From: Amoebophrya sp. A120
Taxonomy: Eukaryota > Sar > Dinophyceae > Syndiniales > Amoebophryaceae
DNA: 64,000 nucleotides
Assembly (NCBI GenBank): GCA_905178155.1
Contig: CAJINV010000016.1
Span: 434,001-498,000, forward strand
Direction: 5' to 3'
Shown: positions 46,201 through 59,600 of the stretch, piece by piece
Layout of the letters: each line of letters opens with the position of its first letter
How positions within the stretch are numbered: position 1 is the stretch's first letter
Program-made: the position numbers and the translations under genes
The notes under the pieces: model-generated
Told to the model about the DNA's origin: nothing
Database searches by the model: none
The model's input: the letters and a program-made list of their open reading frames with translations, nothing else

Positions 46201-49200
46201 TGTGAGAAGATCTACTGCACCTTCAGTCGTCGCTGTCGTGTGTTGCTGGTTCATTTGAGAAAATTCATTTCCTTCCACATTTCCAGCGAAAACATTTGAG
46301 CTTGGTGCCCCAACTGCCTCGACCAGCTGGGGCTGCGCGTTGATGTTCGTATTTCTCTTCGCAAGAGCATCGTCGAACGCCTGAAAGTGTTGGTCTTCAT
46401 TGTAAAAATCATCGTCAAAATGATCTTCGTCTGCCGTGCCACCTCCTTCCCGAATCGTAAAAGTCCCCCTCGGACTTGCCAGGGGGCTTGGGTTGTTCGC
46501 TGACGGTTGCAATGTCGCCACTGTGTTGGCTAGGGAATCAGTACAACCAGCATCCTGAAGTAGATCCGGGCCACCTGCTGACGACAAATTTGGCGGTACT
46601 AGTGTCACTGATGCCGTTCCGGCCGTAGAGCTGCTACTTCCAGAGGTTAGCCGGTTTGCATTTGCGGATTTGGAAATGCTGGTGGAGAAGTTGTTTGTCG
46701 GGATGCGCCGGGGATTTTTGGAAGTAGACAAGTAGTTGCCGCTGTTCAGCAAGTCGACAGGTTGTTCTTGTTGAGCATTATTTTTGCCACTTGTCGGTTT
46801 GAAGATTTCCTCCTCGATCAGTCTTTCAAAATTCTGCTCCTCCAACATTCGAAACAATTTGTTCATGGCGATTTCCGTCATTGGGAGTTTTAGTGGTTCC
46901 TTGTCCAAGGAAAACGAAAGCTGCTTGGTTGTTGTCAGGTCATCATCTTCGAAGGGTAAACCCGGTGCGGTTTTGGAAGACTGTAGCATCCTTAAAAGAG
47001 AATTCGCCTTCGAGTTGCTCATCAGCGTCGATGTTCCGAACTGCGAGAAGTTGTTCCTCGCTGTTTGAAATGTTTGGTCTATCGCAGCATTGTCTTCACT
47101 GTTGCAAGTTATTTCCCGCAGAATGTGGTGAACCAAATGACGTCTCAGTCCGTCGCGCCACAGGGTGGTGGGCTTCCCAGACTTGTCACCAATTGATACC
47201 CCAATATCACTCGACCAGTCTATCCTGCTTGCAGACAAGGAAATAGCGCTTTTGCTGCTCTGCCGACCTCCGCGGTTGCCACCAGCGTTATTTCCGAAGT
47301 TGTCGAAAGTGGATCTCTGCGAGATGCTCCGAGAGCCACTTGTCCGTTCCTTCTTCCGACTGATTTTGATATCAATGTGAAGCCCCTCTGCTACTTCCGG
47401 GATTCCAACCTTCCCGGACCGCAAATCCTTCGCAAAGTCGAGAATTAGTACTGGTAGGAAAAGCTTTTCCAGTAGAAATGCTTGCACTTTATCCGAATCC
47501 GTACTCAGCACCGGGTTGCCGAAAAGAGATAAATGGCGGATTTCCGAATGGTTGAGGAGGTTGTTGTGTTTGCAGAGGTGGGAAATCTCTTCCACTTCCA
47601 GGATCAAATTGTTGCTCAAATCCAGGCGTTCCAAAGCCGGGAACAGTGCACGATCTTGATCTTTGCGCCTTGTTTTCCTCGTGGCAGTACTTTTTCTACT
47701 CACCCCAACGCGTTGAATCAGATTGTTCGCTAGGTTCAAACTCTTCAAGACCTTCAACTGCCCTATTTGCCTCACTACGTTCTCGACAGAGTTGAACGCC
47801 AAATTCAGCTCCACCAAACAGTAACTCAACTGCCGCTTCGCACAGCTCGCAAACTCCCGGAGGGCTCGGTTGTGCAAATCGACAAATTTTACGGATTTCG
47901 CTTTCGGGAGCTTCTGTTTTCCCTTCGAACCGCTCCTCGACGCTCGTTTCGATTTCCTCAGCGTGAGCGGAATCGGCATGGAACTTGTGCCGCAGGTCAA
48001 AGATTTTTTCCGTGTGGCGACGAATAAGTCCGCGGGGTCGTCGTATTCCGATTCATTTTCTGAGCTGCCGCCTTCATTGGATTCTTCAGAAGCGGAACTC
48101 ACGAGTAAGTCCTCAGAAATTTCCCGTGGAATGTTGTTGTCTGATGCGGTTTTTACTTCTACGCTTGGTCTAGTAGAAAACCCCGCTCCCGCAGTTCCTC
48201 CATGGAGATCATGATTATCCCCATACCGCACAAGGTGTAGGTTCAGTAACGCCGCTTCACTACTCGCCCGTGCTTCCGGCGTGCCTGTATCGCCGGAAAG
48301 TAAGTGCTTTGCGTAGAGCGTCTCACAAATGACCGGGTCGGTGTTGTGGCTCAGGATTGGTCGTGTTGTGCTTGTTTTCGAAGTATTTCCCCCCTTGTTT
48401 CCATCACAACCAGTGCTAGTAGCAGTACCCATCAGCAGCTGCAGCGCGTCAAGATAGTGCGACCGCTTTTCCGTATTTTCCAGCAAGGCTTGCAAAGTGT
48501 TCGCGTTACTGCCACCTGCACTAGCACCGGTAGTCCCCGCCGCTCCTGTAGGACTTGCTGCAGTACTAGAAGTTGTCCCTGCATTGCTAGTTCCCTCCTT
48601 CAAAACCTGCTTCAAAATTTCGTTCTTCTTTACAATCTGCCTCAAATTCGGAACATCCTTCAACGAATTAATCGGGTAGAAGTTCCGCTCGACCAATTTC
48701 AACATGTTCCGGAATTCGTTTACTTTCCCAGCGAAAAGATTTTGCCTTCTCGGATCCTGATAAGCAGAGCCGTCTTCTCGGTTTTTCGGGTTAAAATTGA
48801 AAGAATTATGCTGCAGCTGCCCAGGGAAAGTGCTGCTGCTCGACGGCCCGGTCGTCCCTGTGATGTTGTTGCTCCCCGGAATCTTGCTACTGGAATTCGA
48901 ATTTTGCTGTCCTCCCTGTCCGGGGGGGAAGAGATTTATCGTGTTCAACAAGTTTGGACTGGACACAACGGTCGGAAACAATTTATTTCCCTTGCTCGAG
49001 GAAGACGAGGAGCCCTTGTTACTCGCTGCCTGCTGTTCCCTTTCTGCAATGGCGCCCAATCGGTAACTCTCCGCTGCGGGGAGGAGGAGCGCTTGTTTCT
49101 GTAGCTGTTGTTGCCCTTTCAAGCCCTTGTTGGAGCGGGTTGGTTTAATTGTGACAGCAGCGTCTTGTTTCTGGTCCTTATCCTTTAGTGATGATGCAGC

Positions 49201-52200
49201 CGCGGCAGATTGCGCCACGAATGAAAAAGCCGCTGGATAATTCTCGAACTTAAATCCCTCGACACCCGTTCCCGCTTCGTATCCGAATTCAATCAGAAAC
49301 TGCGGCACCACTCTCGCGGTCTCCGTGATTCGCAACAATGCACTATCCCCTGTCGACAACCGGTACGTGTTCCTCGCGCCCACCCCGCTGGTCGTTTTTG
49401 GGGAGAGTTCACTCGGCTCCGCCTCATAAACGTCCTCAAACACGTTAGAGAAGGTCTCGCTGTAAGTCGACGGAGAGTCCTGGCGGAGCCAAGTGGTCGT
49501 GGTCGGGGATGCATTTAATGCTGTCGTTTGAAAGCTGATCCTCTCGCAGAATTTCTGCGCGTTGGACTTCTCTGTTGGTGCACCACTTATGTGATGTTTC
49601 AGATCATTCACAGGAAGAACTACACCGTGCCCCTCCACTGGCTGATCCAGAACAACTCCCGTGGTACAACCAGCAACGATTTCGTTTTCACTCACGGCGT
49701 CACTGATCCCGCTGATCGCTGAGTCTTGTGTCTGTTCCCTGGGCGAGCCATTTTGCCCACTGCTGGTCCCAATGTCGCTTGGGATCACCGGAACTTCGAG
49801 AGACACCAACGGTGGTGCACCAGCGGCCGCGGCTGTGGAAAGAAGTACCGGACTGCTGGCCGTATGATGTGCTGCAGCAAGTGGCGAATTCGGTTTGCTC
49901 TCCAATGATTTCATCTCCTGCGGTTGCAGAGCGGCCAACGAGTCGCGTTTTTTCGCAATGGACACCCGTCTCTTCTCTTGCAGCTTCTCGTTTTGTGCAA
50001 TCACCATGTCTTTGCCGAATTCGATACTGCAAACCAGCACTTGCCCGTCCGGGAAGAGCAACGGCCCGACCTCAGACACGTCCTGCTTGATCACGGTTGA
50101 TTGAGCTGCTGTTGTAGAGGACGCAGCTGAGCTTGGGGAGGATCCAACAACATTATCCGTGTTGACAAGAAATTCCGTCCTATACCGTTTCAAAATCTTG
50201 AGCAACTCGCACCCGAGAAATTCCGGCTTGGTCAAAAAACTTTTCAACCTCGCTCGCTCCACGGTCTGGATGTCGGTGGTCAAGACGACGAAGTGGTCGT
50301 GTAACAGGTTGTGATCAACACAACTTTCGCTTTGCAGATCTGTCTCCTCGTCGTTAGAAGTCTGTATTTTTGATGCAGGTGAGCCGGCAGCAGAACTAGT
50401 ACAACCCGCAGCAGCCGTGCTTGAAGCGAGAAACTTCGCGATTGAGTGTTCGTTCCGGGGGACGAAAAAGAGATACTCTTGGGTCGTGGATGATTTGCCG
50501 TTCGTTCCATCTTTTTTGCTAGACGTGCTTGCAACCGCACCGCCTGCCCCACCAGCACCAACGGCCAAACTGCTATCGACGCCAAATTCCTCCTTGCATC
50601 TCGCCTCTTTAAATCTGTGCAAGATTTTCGTGACGGCTTTTATCCGCACTTTTTCGACGCCGAACTCGCTTAACTCCTCGAGTTTGAATTTCCTGGCAAA
50701 CAGTTCCACGGCAGCTAAGGCCCAAATTGGGTGAGAGCTCGTCAATTTGTGGACGTCGGTTGGGGTGACAGCGTGCTGTAATGTGTTTGATGTTGACTCG
50801 GCTTGTTCTTGAGTGGAAAGATCGGCCGTCTTGGAGGTTTTTGAGTCTCCTGTCGTAGAAGTAGAAGTGTCAACCTCTGGCTGTTTGTTCATCCCAGTAC
50901 CGGAGCTGAATTTAATACTCTGCTTCTCTTTCTCGTCTCGTTTGCTAAACGCGACCCGAGGTGATCCCAGCGAGGAGCCCTGTTGCTGTCCCGGCTCTTT
51001 CAAATTCTTCTTGGAAGAGGTAGTAGATGCGGAATTGGTTCCAGTATTTGTTTTCGGAACAGAAATCTTCAGCTCTAATGACGGCAAAGCGATCCCTTTG
51101 GACCCGTTTTTGTCTACATAAAACCCCCCGGCGCAATTGTACGGGGTGTCACGGAAAGTAGACCCGGCGTTTTTTGTCATGCTGGTGCCGTTAGATGATG
51201 ACGCAGAAGAGGACCTCCACGCGCTCCCGACAAAAACCGGAAACTCGTACCTCTCAAACAGCACATTCCCGGCGGCTTCCTCTTCGAGAGAAGAAAACGC
51301 TTTCAGTATCCTATGTAAAAACGTCCCAAGCCCAGAGTTGTCATGCAAATCTGCACGGTAAAAATGCTTCTCATGCGGAGCCCCATGAGAGGCATTTTTT
51401 AGTTGTGTTTGGCAATTTGTCATGCTCCAATCGGAGTGATGTGCTACATCTGTGATGCTTCTCAACTAGCTAAACAGGATTACACTATGGGACCGGATTT
51501 GTCATGCAGAACTCCCAAAACTTTGGGATTTGTGTTGCAGACTTCTCATCTTGACTATGGTGTGGGGATGTTTTTACACAGGATATTCAGCTGTTGCAGC
51601 AAGGGCTCGATCGTCGTTTCTCGGAACCTCGGAAAAATCGTGGAGACTATCGCTTGGAAATCCTTCTTCCGATTGTGGATGCATTTTTCCAAAACAGTTT
51701 CCGCGAAGTGGATATCCGTCAGCTCCTGGTCATGTGCTTTCATGATACCAGCATCAGAACCAATTTTATTCCGTGAACTGCCCGCGTTATTTCGGGGAGA
51801 AGGTGACGAAGAGCTTGGACCACTTGCAGATGACGATGGTAACTTTTTCGAATCTTCGCTCAGCGCATTTGATATTGGCTTCTTCTCCGCGATAATTCCC
51901 TTTTTGTAAACCTGCAACCGCAACAGTGCCTTTTCCAGCGTTTCGATCCGTTTCCCAAAAATCTCTTTCCACTTCACCTCCAGCTCCGCCTTCAAAAAAT
52001 CCTCGCAAATTTCCGTCGCTAGCCTGTCGAAAAATTTTCGTTTTCCGTGAAAGTAGATCTGCTTGTTAAAGAAGAGCGAGTTGGCCTTTTGGAAATCAAA
52101 ACCATCAACTTCAAAACCGTCGAGCGTTTCCAGTTTCTGCTTGCTATTATGCAGTATGAAGTTCTGATAGTTTTCCATCCGAACAAGTTCGCACCGACCG

Positions 52201-54424
52201 TAATCCGCATCGGAAAATTGGAGCTCACGGAGGGTACTAGAAGAAGAGGAGGATGAGCTATGCTGTTTGTTCGGCTGTTGTTGAAGATGCTGCAGCAGTC
52301 CGGACGGTGTAGAATTTCTTGTGTCGGCGAAACAAGCGAAATTGCCTGCGTCGTCAGAAGTAGATGCGCTGCCATTTATTTTCCCACCGAATGATCCGAA
52401 CAAGTCTTGTTTTATCGCTAGGAAATCCAACACTAGAGGGTTTCCAGACAAATTCAGTTTCTCCAAATTCCCGTTGGAAAAGGAACAACAGTGCTTCCGC
52501 AGTGGTCCTAGATCGTGGAGCAGCGGGTTCAAAGCGACGTTGAGATTTCGCAGATTCGGGAGAACATTCTTCAACTCCAGCCCACGCAAACTCGTCAGCT
52601 TGTTTTCCGAGAGGTTCAGTAGTTTCAATTTTGAGGAAAACTTCCTGATGTTCTTGTGATGGGACGATGATGAAGTCGCCGCGCCGGCTGCGTTCTCTAG
52701 TAGTGTTGCGACTGGCTTCAGATTCGCATAGTTTCGAATGAAAATCACGGTCGACGGCTTGTTGCTATGAAAACCTTGATGTTGTTCCCCACCCGGGTCG
52801 TCTTTTTTCTTCACTAGAACCTTATTCGGATTGTTCGAAGGCTCGTCCTCATCATTGTCGTTGTTTGATTCATTTTGGTCAAAGTCATCTGCGTTGTCAG
52901 GCCGGCTGGAGGATTTTGATTTGGACGACGAAGCGGAAGAACTGACGTGATTCTCGTTGCTAGCATCTTGATCCGCATCTTCGTGGTCGGCCCCACTACT
53001 GCTCCCGTGGTCGTGCTTATCCGAAGAACTTGTTTTCTTTCCCCCTCTAGCTCCTCTCGCTGTCACCGTACTAGCGCTGCTCTTCATGCTATTCCCTTTT
53101 TCCTCTTTCTCTTTCAGCAAAGTCGGCAACATATTGTTCCCCTCCTGCAGCTCTGTTACTTCCAGTTCATAGCTCCTCTCCGCTAACAGGAAATCCGCTA
53201 ATTCCTGGTCTGATCCGAAAAACTGGTGCACGAATTGGTCTAAAAACTGAAACGCGTTCTCGACGCTTTCCAGCAGGTTGCAGCTCAAATTCAGCTATTA
53301 CAGTGAAAAATGCCCCCAACCCCAAAGTTGCAATAATTTGTGACGCTAAAGCGACCGAAACCACTACACAACCTGTAAGGGCACCTTACCGCAATAATTT
53401 GTGATGCGAACTTTCCAAATGAAAACTTTTTGTCATGCATGGAAGGAATATGAATCTTTGTGATGCAGAGTCTAGGCGTATATAGCATTGCTGGCATGAC
53501 AAGCGCCGCTCTTGCTGGGATCTTTTGCAATACAAATTTGCGCTATAATTCACGATTGGAAATCTGTGATGCTGCTAGATGCAAGAAGGCAAATGCTTCT
53601 CTTCGAAAGGTTTGCAATACAAATGCTCGCAAGTTCGGGGGTGGGGGCATTTTTCATTGTAATATCAGCTCCTCGAGGTTTTCGCTCAGGGTGAGGAATT
53701 CGTCGGGAAGGCGGTCGATCCGATTTTCGGACAGATTTAAGCGCTTGAGGTGGGGAAGAGGGGTGTAGAGGGGTTTCACGTTTGTCGTAGTTGATGTAGT
53801 AGCTGGTAGGGACGCTGAAGCAGACGCTGGCGCTGGTCCCGCCCCCGACGTTTTCTGTTCAGTACTATCCTGCTGCTGCTCCGAGGCGAGCGCCGCATTC
53901 TTGGAGTAAAGCCATGGCTGCGGCAGGTCAGCGGGAAGACCTGATTTGCATTTTTGGCAAAAAAAATTGCAAGTAATTCCACAAAATCGAAGGGATATGC
54001 TAGAGTCACTTCTTCATCAACAACATCATTCTAGTCGCGATTTTTACGCTTCATATTTCTTTTTCTTGTCATGGGAGCCAAACATGATAAGTATAAAAAC
54101 CCTACCAGAATCCACCCGCGTCTTTTTCTCCTCAAACACACTCCCCGCGTAGTCGAATAGCATCTGCAAGTGCTCCACCCCAATGTCCTGGTTGATGAGC
54201 GATAAATCGACGAGGAAGTAGCCCAGGTACGGGGCGGACTTCCAGAACAGCAAGTTGCTGGCGATGTCGCCGAGGACCAGTTCCAGTTTCTTGATCGTTT
54301 GCGGTTTGTTGTACACATGGTCCTCGTTGATCCCGAGCGCCTGGGAGCAGAGGTACCGAAACGGGCTGTTCACGTCCAGGTTCTTGGCCCGGTCGGCCTT
54401 CGAAGACTTGGTCGCGGAGGGCAT
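40271..54424 (-). CDS. Giant leucine-rich-repeat protein (about 4,266 aa, six exons)
   Basis: ATG at 54424 gives MPSATKSSKADRAKNLDVNS. Exons lie at about 54106-54424, 53665-53940, 51586-53295, 44911-51306, 43969-44646 and 40271-43712, and all join in frame. One GT-AG intron (53941-54105) and four introners separate them. LRRs occur in clusters: HLKRLNLSENRIDRLPDEFL and KLLNLSENKLTSLRGLELKN near the N-terminus; LVELNLAFNSVENVVRQIGQ and LERLDLSNNLILEVEEISHL in the middle; LVELYLSNNLLEELRAVLTL, LRYLNLEQNELRIFSNKPFS and LRDLNLDKNKLRVLEEEDLF near the end. A cap-like FPNLRILDSLQLLDENN follows. Long Ser/Thr/Gly/Asn linkers separate the clusters and the C-terminus is Gln/Asn/Met/Pro-rich. The LRR plus IKLFDGLEIKQLEVQEARN pattern recalls axonemal or centrosomal LRR proteins such as LRRC9, but this is only a resemblance. 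Confidence 0.8.
43713..43968. mobile_element. Introner, family A (subtype A3), in the LRR gene
   Basis: The ends read TATCAAATGCAAATATG and CATTTTTGCAGTTGATA. CCAGC is duplicated (43708-43712 and 43969-43973). Excision joins FPRLQRLDAKNNKISDLSEL, completing an LRR. Its interior is close to the inverted copy at 62241. Confidence 0.9.
44647..44910. mobile_element. Introner, family A, reverse orientation, in the LRR gene
   Basis: The ends read TATCAAATGCAAAAGTG and CATTTTTGCAGTTGATA. AAAT is duplicated (44642-44645 and 44911-44914). The join reads PESSIFWMEHIIRTCLSQTL. Confidence 0.85.
51307..51585. mobile_element. Introner, family C (279 bp), in the LRR gene
   Basis: The ends read TATCCTATGTAAAAACGTCC and GGATGTTTTTACACAGGATA. 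TTCAG is duplicated (51302-51306 and 51586-51590). It joins PLLQQLKAFSSLEEEAAGN. Confidence 0.9.
53296..53664. mobile_element. Introner, family D (369 bp, the longest), in the LRR gene
   Basis: The ends read TATTACAGTGAAAAATGCCC and GGGCATTTTTCATTGTAATA. TCAGC is duplicated (53291-53295 and 53665-53669). The interior differs from the D copies at 31557 and 63118. It splits an LRR: the join reads NLEELNLSCNLLESVEN. Confidence 0.9.
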
Positions 54425-56667
54425 GGTAATATTAGCGGTGAGAATTATGCGAGGACGCTCTCTCAGCGGTCTGATTTCTTCTTTCTGGATGCACGGAGAA
54501 ACGCGAACGCCTTCGCTTTCTCTCCCAATCCCTCGCTCACTGAATCAGATCATCGAGAACAATGAACAAGGTGGGGAAAAAGAATGAGCATCAAATTGCT
54601 CTTTGCGGGCGAAGAAACACATCGATCATCCATGGGAAAGTCAATCTGGTCGCAGATGCAAAACCGGCACCACGCAAACCAACGCGCGTGGCGCTCGCCT
54701 CGCGTCGCTGCAAAAAGGCCCGGGACCTCGGGGGCCCGCGCCGAAAATACAGAGCACCCCGCCGGCCCCGACACCACAAAGGCCAGGCGCGCTGGCTTTC
54801 TACATACTGCCACGCGCAAACTAGCCCCCTGCCTGTCTGCCGAGAGTGCGGCAGCTGCTTCGTTGCGGGCGGGGGCACAAAAAACCCGGCCCGTCCGAAG
54901 GGATACGGGGGCACCTGCTGCCAAGCCGGCCGGTGTTTGTTAGGCGAGGCGAGCGGCCCAAGCAACCCCCCCGGGGGGGCGGGTGCGGTGGGCCTAGGCC
55001 GGCCGTGGCTGGCTTGGCTGGCTTGGCGGGCGCGCGGGCGCGCGCGGCGGCCTTTCCGGCGCACGCGCACGCCGGGCCTGCTGCGGGTAGGTTTGCGGGT
55101 TTGTTGAAACGAGCCAACGCTCCAGCTTTCGAAGCGGAAGAAGGAAGGTGGGTCGCCGAGGGGCCGGCCACCCGCGCGCCGCGCTTTTTTCGTTCTCGTG
55201 TTTTTGCTCTTTTTGCTATTCCGCATCGAGCCGGCAGGGCTTTCTATCTAGCCGCACCCAAAGCGGGCCGATGTGGCCGGCAGACGGTTCCCGGGCCGCC
55301 GCCCTGCGTGCCGCGGTGGCTGCGCCGTGATGATGTCGCCCCGCACCGTACCCCCCTGCCCTGACGCCGCGCATTGCCGTTTGCGATACCGCGGCCAGAG
55401 GAACCTGGCCAGGGGCAAAGTGGCACCGCTCCGACGCGGCAGTCCTTTCCGCGTTCTCCTGCTGCGACGCCTTCTCTTGCTGCTCCGCCTACAGTCCGCT
55501 GACCTCGTGGCGCCGCCAGCTTCGCAGCCAATGGCTTCTGCGCCTCATTGTCGAGGGCCTCACCTTCGGCAGTCTTGCGCTGGAGAGTGGTGCCTTCGGC
55601 CCATTTTCATTTTCGTTAAACTTCCGGAAAAGCCCTCGGGCGCTTCTTTCTCGGCTGGCTTCGCGTCAGGCCCGGCCGCACTTCGCAATGATTGGGCGGC
55701 GCCGGCGCCCTCACTTATCCGGCCGAGCGGCATGGCGCCCGGGCTCACATTGAGCGGCGCCGCACAACTCCGCCCGCCTGCGTCTTTTCTATCGCAACCC
55801 GCCGCGACCGCCGACCAGGCCTAGTGGGGCCCCTCGGGGATATCCCGGCACGCGACAGGGCCCAGGGCCGATCTCGGCCGGCAGACCCGCGGGCCGGCTT
55901 GTAACTGCTGCAAAACGAGTCGACTCCGCCCGCGTTTTCGACAAGGGTCGCCAGCCGCCCGGCACCCGCTTGGCACGCCGTTCCAACCGAGAGACACCAG
56001 CCTACCTCCTCACACACAAACCCACGGCAAAGACCATCAACAGAAACGAAGGGAGGGCGATGGCCTCCAAGTGCTACTCACATATCAGACCAGAACACTT
56101 ACTCCAAGACCGCCCAGCTCAGTCTCGTTGTCATCGCGAGGTCTTTCCATGAGGGAAGCCTCGTCGAGATTCAATTTGATCAGCACCAAACCAGGATCGC
56201 TTCTTGTCTTCAGCGTGCGCCGTGGCCACAATTGGCCCGCGACGTTCGAATATTGCATTTCAGAGTTGTCTCGATAAGGTTAATATCTTCACGGTACTTC
56301 TCATCGTCCGTCTGTTCTCAAGCACATTTAGGATAAGGTTGTAAAACTTGTTGTTCGTTGTTGTAAATCAGGATAAGGTTGTTCTCTTCGGGTTCGCATT
56401 TCAAATCTCGACGTCGAGCCAGATTTTAGTTTGTTTCGCTTTCAAACGATATAAACGTAGTCTCGGTGAAATAATTGTACATCTCCACCCTCAAACAATG
56501 GAGTCAAAAAAGCTTTACAGAGTGGCTAAATTGTACAGAAGCGGAAAGTGAAACTCATTCTCACTCTCAACAATAGCATATTGGCATTTGGAGTATACTT
56601 CAATCAATATTCAAGTCCAAACACGAAGACTCTCTCAGCTGTCTTTTCCGCGCAACCACCTCTATTT
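54425..56667. other. Spacer with a 1.3-kb GC-rich island
   Basis: 54650-55990 is strongly GC-rich (for example CCCCCCCGGGGGGGCGGG near 54965), with long overlapping frames on both strands that are Arg/Pro/Ala/Gly-rich and not protein-like. From 56000 to 56667 the DNA is ordinary and carries GGATAAGGTTGT three times (near 56272-56390). No gene called; no introner. Confidence 0.4.
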
Positions 56668-59600
56668 CTACTTCTCCCTCGTTTTACTCCCGCCGAGCAA
56701 ATCCGACAGGCTGTCCGTTGTCGTTCGTCCGATGTCCTTCCGCCTCGGACTCAGGATCGTAAACTCGTCCGGCGGCACCGCCCGCCCCGCGTCCGAATTC
56801 TTCGTCTGGATCAAATGCAAGTTTTCCCCGCCGAGGAATATCCTGGAGACGTCCACTTTCTCCATGCTGTTCTTCGGCAATTCCTTGCGGCTCCGGCTCG
56901 GCGTCGAGCTGGTGTTTGTGGTCTGCATCATCTGCTGCTGCACTACGTTTTGCGCAATGGAAGTTGGTCTGGTGTGCACCCGTGACCCCGGCGTGGAGGA
57001 CATTTGCGGAACTCCTGCGGAAAATTTGGAGGAATTGGTCCCCGCGGAAAGCAACTGCCTCCCGGAAGTAGGATGGGACCCCATCATGATCCCGCCAGTA
57101 GAGCCCATCGGCACGATGGGCGCGTGCCCGAGGAAGTTGTTTGCGGTGTTTGGGGTAGTTGATGAAAAGTTATTATTGCCGTTCATCATCATGCCATGCG
57201 GTGCTCCATGAGACATAGATGGACCACCACTTCCGCCGTACTGGTTCATTTTCACCGGCGTTCCGGTCGACCTCCCGCGGTGGCTCAGCGCGTGTCCGGA
57301 CATCACGGGCTCGGAGTTCGTCCTTGGTAAATTCCCCCCGACAACTCCCGGCAGCAGCGGCTTCCGCAGCATCGCCCCGATCGGGCCGACGCGCGTTTTC
57401 TCCGTGACAGTGTGTTCTTTCTGGAATAAATCGATCTTGCTTTCCACCAGTTTGTCGTGGCACTGCGCCGGAATCTCTTTCAGAAAGGGCACGTGGTCGA
57501 AGGGGGTGCCCTCCCTTGCCGCATCGACAGTCGCCCGGACCATCATTTCCACGGAGTTTTTGTCCGTGTCGCCGGACTTCGATTTGCCGGTTGATTGGGA
57601 CAGCTGGTTCTTGAACTCCGCCAGGGGGTCGGTGCTGCACTCTAGCCGGATCGGCTCCCAGAGGTCCATATCCTGTGCAAAAGTATCGCACTCGTAGTAA
57701 TTGCAACCATGCATTACAAATCTTGCTCTTAAGGTAAATCTACATTTACAAATTTTCTCTCTCATGCTGAGGAAATTTGTAATGCATTTATACGAGTACG
57801 ATACTTTTGCAATACATAGTCTATCATGTTGGTGAGCATCTCCGGGCCGGCTTCGGTCCGCCACTTCGGCCTCTTTTTCCTCTGCGCCGCGGGGGATTGG
57901 GCATCCGTGGCGGCTTCGGACGGGCCGCCCGGGCTGCTGTCAGCGCCGGGGGAGGTTTGGCCTTGGGAATCATCGCCGGGGGAATCTGGATTGGATTTCG
58001 AGTTGATGATGTTGGATTTATCATGGATGGCTGCAAGTGCAGACAAGTCAAAAAATCAACATTGACATTCTCATTCTGATTCTGCATCACTCAGGAACGA
58101 AAAGACTTCAACTACTTGCTTCAATACCGTATGCATACATATCCTCATCGGCTTCGCTCGCATACGGGCTTGGACTACTCCCCCTTGAGCTCGGCCGGTC
58201 CTCCTTCTTCTTTTTTCTTTCCGCTTTCCCCACGAGAAGCTTCGCCGCGTTCATCAAGTAGCACCTTAGCCTCGTTTCCTGCAGCTCTTTATGGATTGCA
58301 AAAGTGTCTGGGTCTGGAAGATTTCTAGATTATTTGTCATGCATATTTTCCATGACCGACGATGTCTGTGATGCATGCTGTAGCATCACAGAGTTTCAGA
58401 GCGCTCTGTGATACCTCTACCGCATGAGAAACGCCCTCTCCGCGTCGCACAAACTGGAGTCCTCTTGCTGGTCATGCAATACAAATTTTTTCAGAATCCA
58501 GAGACAGCATTACAAGTTTAGAATGTTCCAGACCCAGACATTTTTGCATTTGATACTCTTCCACGACTTGCTTCGGCGTTTTCTTGATCCTTTGCTGCTT
58601 CTTCTCCGCCATGATAGCTGTATTTTTACGCAATATGAAGATATGAAGTACGGTCGGAGTAACAAGCATGTGTCATGCATAGAATATGAATCCATGGACT
58701 TGTCTCTTCATACATATTCGTCATGCGGTGAAGATGAAAAACAAAAATCACAACCAAACATACCTTGCACACTGTTTTTCTTCGCGCTAACCCGCTGGAA
58801 TTCCTTGCTTGGCACGTCGATTTTGCATTGCACAAAATGGATTCTGCATTCCTGCAGACGCGGATTGCACAAAATCGATTTTGCATTGCACAAAACCGAA
58901 TCCCGCAAAATCGATTTTGCATTGCACAAAATCGATCTTGCATTGCACAAAATCGATTTTGCACTGCACAAAATCGACCCCCGCGCCAGCCGAGACCCTG
59001 TTCCTGGCGCCTCTACGGAGCTCAGAACACGCAGACGGGGCCCATGCCGCTCCCGCGGCTTTTCAGAACTTGGGCCCGGATGTAAGTCACAAGCTCGGGC
59101 GTTTTTCATTGGTTTCTACGCTGGGCCAACGCGATGAATGTGCGGAACTTCATCGGGGCGCAAGTTCTGGAATTCGCGATCATCCCTAAGCCTGTAGCTT
59201 GCGAGCGAAACATCGATCCAAGGCGGGCAGAGGCCCGTCCTCTGCGACTTCGCCCCACGCAATCAATTTTGCAGCTTTTGCCGGGTTTTCCGGCTTTTGT
59301 GTTGGAGGTAAAATCGATTTTGCGACCACGCGCGGATTGTGTGGCCCCGCCCGAGGATCGATAGGGCATCTTCGAAAAGCGTGCCCGAAGGGTGCGCACA
59401 AAATCGAGTCTGTCCGCGGGTACTCACAAAATCGATTTTGTGAGCACCGCCCGCCGGGCGGAACATGACAACCCGGCGCCCCCAACCCGGCTGCGGGAAT
59501 CTTTCTGGCATCCCGGACGCTCCAGGGTGGGGCCTAACGCCTCAGGACACCGGCAAAAACTGCCGCGAGACCGAGTTGGCGCATTCTCGAGCTTCGAGAA

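Noticed and set aside
54591-55226. 211-codon minus frame as a gene
   Set aside because: Same GC effect; competing frames on the other strand are equally long, with no domain.
58559-58617. Separate small gene starting at MAEKKQQRIKK
   Set aside because: An acceptor (ATACAG) precedes the ATG, and the frame joins both the upstream exon (NSVQ) and the downstream exons across a GT-AG intron, so it is an internal exon.
58708-59109. Minus frame with repeats of SILCNAKSILC as a cysteine-rich repeat protein
   Set aside because: It translates the AAAATCGATTTTGCA satellite inside an intron plus the duplicated exon end.
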